A stretch of DNA of 8,609 nt from Anaerotignum sp. (GTDB lineage: Bacteria; Bacillota; Clostridia; Lachnospirales; Anaerotignaceae), in NCBI GenBank assembly GCA_020024255.1, contig JAHHTX010000082.1, positions 1 to 8,609 of the forward strand, in the 5' to 3' direction. The position numbers and the translations under genes were made by a program. This document shows, one piece after another, positions 4,512 through 8,609 of the stretch (positions within the stretch are counted from its first letter, which is position 1; every line of letters begins with the position of its first letter). Under the pieces are notes generated by a model that saw nothing but the letters and a program-made list of their open reading frames with translations, did no database searches and was not told the DNA's origin.

Positions 4512-7169
4512 TTATTCTGTTTCTATTTTGTATGCAGCTTCCCGATGTTCTCTTTTTGCGGTAAGGGCTTTTTCCAGTTCCACAATAGGGATTGGTGCAA
4601 GTGCAAGTCCTGCGGTAATGAGCCACTGCACAGAAGAAAGAGGCATTACACGGAAAATTTCTGCAAGGGCAGGCTGCATAATCACTTCTGTCTGCAAAAA
4701 TACACCAATACCGAAAGAAATCCATAGGAAGGGATTACTCCAAAGGGGAATCCGCAGCAGGGACTGTTCACCACGCATGTTAAATGCGTGTACCAACTGG
4801 GACAAGGACAGCACTGCAAATGCCATGGTCTGCCCTATGATATACGACCCCTTTTCATCAAAATAAATATACCCAATGCCGAAAGCCAAAAGAGCAAGCA
4901 TGCCAATCATCATTCCTTCCAGAAGAATTTTACTGCCCATGCCGCCTGCAAACAAACTCTGCTCCTGTTTTCTTGGGGGACGACACATACTGTTTTTTTC
5001 CACAGGCTCCATACCAAGGGCAATGGCAGGCAAAGAGTCTGTCACCAGATTTACCCACAATAGCTGTATGGGCAAAAGCGGTGCAGCCCATCCCAGAACC
5101 ATAGCAACAAATATAGTCATAATCTCGCCGATGTTACTGGAAAGAAGGAAATGAACTGCTTTACGGATATTGTCATAAATCCCCCTGCCTTCCTCTACTG
5201 CCGATACAATGGTTGCAAAGTTGTCATCAGTTAAAATTAAGTCCGATGCCCCCTTTGCCACATCTGTACCACTTTTCCCCATGGCACAGCCAATGTCTGC
5301 CACTTTAAGAGCGGGAGCATCATTTACGCCATCTCCAGTCATGGCAACCACATGACCGCCCTTTTGAAAGGCTTTGACAATCCGCACCTTATGCTCCGGT
5401 GCAACACGGGCAAAGACGGAACAATGAGAAATGGCAGCTTCCAATTCCTCCTGACTCATTTTAGAAAGCTCCTGTCCTGTTATGGAAATATCCCCTTTTT
5501 TTCGTATACCCAATTCTTCTGCAACAGCTTCTGCCGTCAACACATGGTCTCCCGTAATCATGACAGGAGAAATTCCTGCCTTTTTACACAGACGAACAGC
5601 TTCCTTTGCTTCCGGACGAGGTGGGTCTGCCATACCAGCCATACCCAGAAATACCAAATCTTTCTCCAAAACATCTTCTTTTATGGGTGGCTTTTCCTCC
5701 CATAGCCGAAAGGCAACAGCAACCACCCGTAAGGCTCTTGCTGCCATTTCTCCATTATACATCTGTATGGCACTTTTTCTTCCTTTGTCCAAAACCACCT
5801 GTCGCTCTCCTTCCACCACATAGCGACAACGCTCCAAAAGCAAATCCGGTGCACCTTTTGTTACAGAAACCCATCCACCCTCTGGTAAACGATGGAGTGT
5901 TGTCATACGTTTTCTTTCCGATGAAAAAGGGATTTCCCCGATTCTTGGCATCTCTTTCCGCAGACTGCCTACATCAATCCCTCTTTGGACTGCTCCTTCC
6001 AAAAGTGCCTTTTCCGTCGGTTCACCGTAGATTTTTCCTTTTTCTTCCGTACAGTCATTACAGAGGGCAAAAAAGTGAAAGATTTCCTCTGTCGCATCTT
6101 TGCCTGCTTGTCCCCTGCCATCTGCGGTTTCCACCACCTTCATGCGGTTTTGGGTCAACGTCCCTGTTTTATCGGAACAAATAATCTCCGCACTGCCCAG
6201 TGTTTCCACTGCCGGCAAACGTCTGACAATGGTACGCTTTTTCGAAAGCCGCTGCATTCCTACTGCCAAAACAATCGTTACAATAGCAGGCAAACCCTCT
6301 GGAATTGCCGCAACTGCCAGACTGACAGCCGTCATAAACATTTGAAAAGGCGGTTTTGCCTGCAAAAGTCCCATACAGAAAATTACGGTACAAATGAGAA
6401 TTGCCGCAATACCTAATATTTTTCCTGTCTGACCCAGTTTTTTTTGTAGGGGTGTTTCCCTATCTGATTCTCCCTCCAGCATAGAAGCAATACGCCCCAC
6501 TTCCGTTTCCATACCAACTGCTGTCACGACTGCTCGTCCTTTTCCTGCCAAAACGTATCCGCCGGAAAGCACCATATTGGTTCTGTCTCCCAAAGGGGTA
6601 TCACTGGGAAAAACTGCATTTCCGTCTTTTTCCACTGCCATAGACTCTCCTGTCACAGCACTTTCTTCCGTTTTCAATCCGACACTTTCCAAAACACGTC
6701 CGTCTGCACAAATGCAGTCCCCTGCCTCCAAAAGCAGAATATCCCCCAAAGCCACGTCAGTAGAAGGAACAGTCTTTTCCTTACCTTCTCGTAAAACCCG
6801 TGCCTTTGGTGCAGAGAGATTTTGCAGGGCTTCCAATGCTTTTTCCGCCCGACTTTCCTGCACCGTGCCTAAAACTGCATTGCATACCACAATTCCAATG
6901 ATAATTGCCGCATCCAGAAAATCTTTCTCTCCATTTCCGTAAGAAGCCACCACAGAAATTGCCGCCGCTCCCAAAAGAAGCAGCACCATAAAATCTTGAA
7001 ATTGTGCAAAAAAACGCCGCACGAGGCTTTTTTTCCCATTTTTCTGACGGATTTCGTTTTTTCCATGTGTACTAAGGCGATGAGCTGCCTCCTGTTCCGA
7101 CAACCCTTTCTCTCCATCTGTCTGCAAGATTCGTTCTGCTTCTTTTCGCTTTATGTTCCACCAATCCAT
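4512..7169 (-). CDS. Calcium-transporting P-type ATPase (P2A, SERCA-like)
   Basis: This integral membrane pump uses ATP to export Ca2+ from the cytoplasm. At 885 residues it has the full P2 layout: N-terminal cation-ATPase domain (~1-60), actuator loop with TGES (173-176), M4 with AAIPEGLPA (287-295), phosphorylation site DKTGTLT (333-339), KGA nucleotide site (438-440), TGDGVNDAPA hinge (611-620), and C-terminal membrane helices M5-M10. Calcium ligands of SERCA are kept in M4 (Glu291), M5 (NIGEI: Asn679, Glu682) and M6 (NLVTDSLPA: Asn707, Thr710, Asp711). The M8 glutamate appears to be Gln791. The start ATG follows GGGTGAGA, a modest ribosome site. The gene stands alone, with a terminator behind it and divergent ytaF ahead. 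Ca2+ is the likely substrate, but Mn2+ cannot be excluded. Confidence 0.93.
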   Translation of the reverse strand: MDWWNIKRKEAERILQTDGEKGLSEQEAAHRLSTHGKNEIRQKNGKKSLVRRFFAQFQDFMVLLLLGAAAISVVASYGNGEKDFLDAAIIIGIVVCNAVLGTVQESRAEKALEALQNLSAPKARVLREGKEKTVPSTDVALGDILLLEAGDCICADGRVLESVGLKTEESAVTGESMAVEKDGNAVFPSDTPLGDRTNMVLSGGYVLAGKGRAVVTAVGMETEVGRIASMLEGESDRETPLQKKLGQTGKILGIAAILICTVIFCMGLLQAKPPFQMFMTAVSLAVAAIPEGLPAIVTIVLAVGMQRLSKKRTIVRRLPAVETLGSAEIICSDKTGTLTQNRMKVVETADGRGQAGKDATEEIFHFFALCNDCTEEKGKIYGEPTEKALLEGAVQRGIDVGSLRKEMPRIGEIPFSSERKRMTTLHRLPEGGWVSVTKGAPDLLLERCRYVVEGERQVVLDKGRKSAIQMYNGEMAARALRVVAVAFRLWEEKPPIKEDVLEKDLVFLGMAGMADPPRPEAKEAVRLCKKAGISPVMITGDHVLTAEAVAEELGIRKKGDISITGQELSKMSQEELEAAISHCSVFARVAPEHKVRIVKAFQKGGHVVAMTGDGVNDAPALKVADIGCAMGKSGTDVAKGASDLILTDDNFATIVSAVEEGRGIYDNIRKAVHFLLSSNIGEIMTIFVAMVLGWAAPLLPIQLLWVNLVTDSLPAIALGMEPVEKNSMCRPPRKQEQSLFAGGMGSKILLEGMMIGMLALLAFGIGYIYFDEKGSYIIGQTMAFAVLSLSQLVHAFNMRGEQSLLRIPLWSNPFLWISFGIGVFLQTEVIMQPALAEIFRVMPLSSVQWLITAGLALAPIPIVELEKALTAKREHREAAYKIETE

Positions 7170-7194
7170 ATTCTCACCCGTTTCTTTTCATTTT

Positions 7195-7228
7195 GGACAG
7201 AGGATATTTCCCTCCTTGTCCTTTTTTT
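7195..7228 (+). terminator. Terminator-like hairpin in the ATPase/ytaF divergent region
   Basis: GGACAGAGG (7195-7203) pairs with CCTC and TGTCC (7211-7214, 7217-7221) with a 2-base bulge, followed by seven T (7222-7228). On the plus strand it would stop antisense transcripts leaving the ATPase gene before ytaF. On the minus strand the same hairpin lies in the ATPase leader, 26 bases before its ATG. Confidence 0.45.
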
Positions 7229-7344
7229 CATTCTATGTGCCCCTTCCCAAAAAAAGACCTTTTGCATATATCAAAATAGAACACACATTTCGGATATATG
7301 TATGGCAATACTTTTCTCATATTCCAAGTAAGGAGGTATTTTTC

Positions 7345-7929
7345 ATGGTAGTACTGTTTCTTTTGGCATTTTCTCTCAGCATAGATGCTCTCGGCGCAGG
7401 CATTACCTACGGACTTCGCCGCATTTCTTTTTCTTCTGTTGCCTGTCTTTTGCTGTTTCTGATGACAATGGGCATGATGTTCTGTTTTCTTGGCATAGGG
7501 CGATGGATTGTCCATCTATTTCCTCATGCACCCATGGAAAAAATTGGTGCTTTTTTTCTCCTGTGCTTTGGTTGCTATTTAATCCTTTCCGCCTGCCGAA
7601 AACCAAAACAGAATCACACCATTTCAAACTGTTTCAAAGAGCCTACCGACTGTGACCGCAACCATTCCAAAACATTAGAACCGAAAGAAGCATTGCTTTT
7701 GGGCTTAGTTCTTTCTACTGACTCCTTTGGCATTGGCATGAGCATTGCCGCTTCCGGACTTTCCCATGTATTGCTGCCTGTGCTTGCAGCATTTTTCCAG
7801 ACTGCCTTTCTCGTTATTGGCGCAAAGCTTGGAAAAACACTTTTTTCCCACACTGTGCCAAGAGAAAATTGTTATTCCTTTGTGTCCGGTCTTCTGTTTA
7901 CAGGAATTGCCCTTCTCCGCTTTTTTTAG
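7345..7929 (+). CDS. ytaF: YtaF-like sporulation membrane protein (MntP/YtaF family)
   Basis: The ATG at 7345 is chosen because AAGGAGG lies 8 bases upstream; a longer frame from 7153 has no ribosome site and would add unlike sequence. The 194-residue product is very hydrophobic, with about six membrane helices in two halves joined by a polar loop (~85-115). Each half carries the family's repeated acidic motif: SIDALGAGITYGLR (Asp14) and STDSFGIGMSIA (Asp126). This two-repeat plan is shared by YtaF and the MntP manganese exporters. The LAFSLSID...GITYGLR start and moderate length fit YtaF best. B. subtilis YtaF is annotated as a sporulation membrane protein; a transport role is inferred from the fold only. 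I see no convincing vegetative promoter in front. Confidence 0.85.
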   Translation: MVVLFLLAFSLSIDALGAGITYGLRRISFSSVACLLLFLMTMGMMFCFLGIGRWIVHLFPHAPMEKIGAFFLLCFGCYLILSACRKPKQNHTISNCFKEPTDCDRNHSKTLEPKEALLLGLVLSTDSFGIGMSIAASGLSHVLLPVLAAFFQTAFLVIGAKLGKTLFSHTVPRENCYSFVSGLLFTGIALLRFF

Positions 7930-7949
7930 TAGGAATCTCTTGAAAATTG

Positions 7950-7958
7950 TGGTATACT
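7950..7958 (+). promoter_or_regulatory. Probable promoter of the small gene at 8001
   Basis: TGGTATACT is an extended -10 (TGn plus TATACT, 5 of 6). No good -35 lies at 17 bases. The -10 sits inside an 11-base palindrome GTATACTATAC (7952-7962). A start near 7965 would give a leader of ~35 bases. Confidence 0.45.
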
Positions 7959-8000
7959 ATACGCATCAAAATCATAAATATTCCAAAGAGGAGGGATTAT

Positions 8001-8282
8001 ATGCTTAATGTATTCAATCGAAAAGAACTCTGTATCACTTATGACATCAATGAACAGGCAAGAATAAAGGAAATTCTTGATGCCAACAACATTGACTATG
8101 AAATTTTCACCAAAGATTTGGCACACCCTTCTCCGCTGGGCGCAACGGCAGGTAAAGTATCTATTGGCGGTATTGTAAAAGAAGGCAGTGTTGCCGGTGT
8201 GGATTTGAGCCACTGCAAAGAATATAAAATTTATGTCAAAAAAACTGATTTTGACCAAGCATACCATCTGTTAAAACAATAA
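8001..8282 (+). CDS. Small 93-residue protein, possibly DUF2007-like
   Basis: The ATG at 8001 follows GAGGAGGG with a good 6-base spacing, so the upstream extension to 7947 is rejected. The 93-residue product has no signal peptide or membrane helix. Its outline resembles small alpha/beta proteins of the DUF2007 'putative signal transducing protein' type: an N-terminal strand with 'EQARIKEILDANNIDYEIF' (a helix and strand that read like 'which element to act on') and a C-terminal 'YKIYVKKTDFDQAYHLLKQ' strand-helix. The middle (about 43-66) is Gly-rich. The family match is from memory and tentative; no function is assigned. It has its own likely promoter and terminator, and lies 71 bases after ytaF, so it may be independent or co-transcribed. 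Confidence 0.8.
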   Translation: MLNVFNRKELCITYDINEQARIKEILDANNIDYEIFTKDLAHPSPLGATAGKVSIGGIVKEGSVAGVDLSHCKEYKIYVKKTDFDQAYHLLKQ

Positions 8283-8298
8283 AATACGCTCTTTCACA

Positions 8299-8350
8299 AA
8301 GCTGTCATACCAACGATGAAAAAATCGTGAAATGGCAGCTTCTTTTATTA
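8299..8350 (+). terminator. Rho-independent terminator after the small gene
   Basis: AAGCTGTCAT (8299-8308) pairs with ATGGCAGCTT (8332-8341), 10 bp with one G-U. An inner helix ACGAT (8313-8317) / ATCGT (8324-8328) closes the loop. The T-rich CTTTTATTATT follows. It starts 16 bases after the stop. Confidence 0.8.
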
Positions 8351-8572
8351 TTGTGCTTTATTTCTATTTATGACATTTTTTGTCATCAATTTTTCATCAT
8401 TTTTTCATATTTCTTGTGTAATTTTTAACAATTATATATTTTATTTTCACAAACAAAAAGGGGACAGTAACATTTTTTTCTTCATCATCAACTTTTTATG
8501 AATATTTTTTCTCAAATTTTTTATATACTACAGCATTCATACTATGTTTATAATAAAAAGAAAAAAGAGATG
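8351..8572. other. AT-rich gene-free stretch
   Basis: This is very AT-rich, with many T runs and no supported gene. It holds a short inverted repeat ATGACA/TGTCAT (8370-8375, 8381-8386) and a lone -10-like TATAAT (8549-8554) without a -35. An open frame from the ATG at 8498 to the window end has no ribosome site. Confidence 0.6.
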
Positions 8573-8601
8573 TTTACAACAACAAACTACTATGTTATAA
8601 T
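8573..8601 (+). promoter_or_regulatory. Strong sigma-A-type promoter at the right edge
   Basis: TTTACA (8573-8578, 5 of 6) is followed after exactly 17 bases by TATAAT (8596-8601, perfect), with the extended TGT before it. Its transcript would start near 8608 and run out of the window. Confidence 0.7.
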
Positions 8602-8609
8602 TATAACAT
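8592..8609. promoter_or_regulatory. Perfect 18-bp palindrome over the -10 (possible operator)
   Basis: ATGTTATAATTATAACAT is its own reverse complement. It covers the -10 and the expected transcript start of the promoter at 8573-8601, a position suited to a repressor. It is AT-rich and might extend past the window end. It has some likeness to PerR/Fur-type TTATAAT half-sites, but the spacing differs from the PerR box. Confidence 0.45.

Noticed and set aside
5606..6184. Plus-strand frame of 192 codons inside the ATPase gene
   Set aside because: It is a shadow on the opposite strand of a complete, motif-rich ATPase gene.
7262..7289. Sigma-E-like promoter before ytaF (GCATATA ... CACACATT)
   Set aside because: The -10 is close to consensus but the spacing of 11 is shorter than expected, so it cannot be claimed.
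7153..7344. N-terminal extension of the YtaF-like protein
   Set aside because: The ATG at 7345 has a full AAGGAGG site and gives the family's N-terminus; the extension crosses a terminator-like hairpin.
7947..8000. N-terminal extension of the 93-residue protein
   Set aside because: It overlaps the likely promoter, and the ATG at 8001 has a strong GAGGAGGG site.
8498..8609. Open frame from an ATG at 8498 running off the right edge
   Set aside because: It has no ribosome site and poor, AT-driven composition, and it passes through the promoter and palindrome.

Overview
The window looks like chromosomal DNA from a low-to-moderate GC Gram-positive anaerobe of the Clostridia, probably Lachnospiraceae or Anaerotignaceae-like. 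The grounds are strong AGGAGG ribosome sites before nearly every gene, a YtaF-type sporulation membrane protein, a WalJ/YycJ homologue, AT-rich intergenic DNA and the similarity character of the proteins. The genus is an inference. No transposase, phage gene, CRISPR array, tRNA or rRNA is visible.

Layout. Positions 1-735 hold no credible gene but are rich in structure. There is an ~86-bp inverted repeat (1-86 and 478-563), a + strand terminator at 89-121 for a gene left of the window, a cluster of six DnaA-box-like 9-mers at 317-419, a 28-bp direct repeat (446-473 and 703-730) and a run of strong hairpins (583-700). Positions 736-2871 are a tight minus-strand operon read right to left: walJ (MBL-fold nuclease), rlmH (23S rRNA methyltransferase), then an acidic 278-residue protein of unknown function. 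Within it, each stop codon is embedded in the next gene's ribosome site. murA (2978-4240, minus) has its own promoter and is separated from walJ by a strong hairpin terminator. A SERCA-type calcium P-type ATPase (4512-7169, minus) is a single-gene unit ending at a 12-bp-stem terminator. To the right, two plus-strand genes follow: a YtaF-like membrane protein (7345-7929) and a 93-residue small protein (8001-8282) with its own promoter and terminator. The last ~330 bases are AT-rich and end in a well-formed promoter overlapped by a perfect 18-bp palindrome, both serving a gene beyond the window.

Functionally these are mostly housekeeping genes: peptidoglycan precursor synthesis (MurA), ribosome modification (RlmH), a DNA-linked nuclease (WalJ), cation homeostasis (ATPase) and sporulation (YtaF). 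The unusual part is the left intergenic region, where a DnaA-box cluster lies between the arms of a long inverted repeat. In Bacillus subtilis walJ and rlmH lie in the origin-proximal part of the chromosome, so an origin or a DnaA-titration site is worth testing. Gene orientation argues against this being the main oriC, because the minus-strand genes to the right all run toward the cluster.
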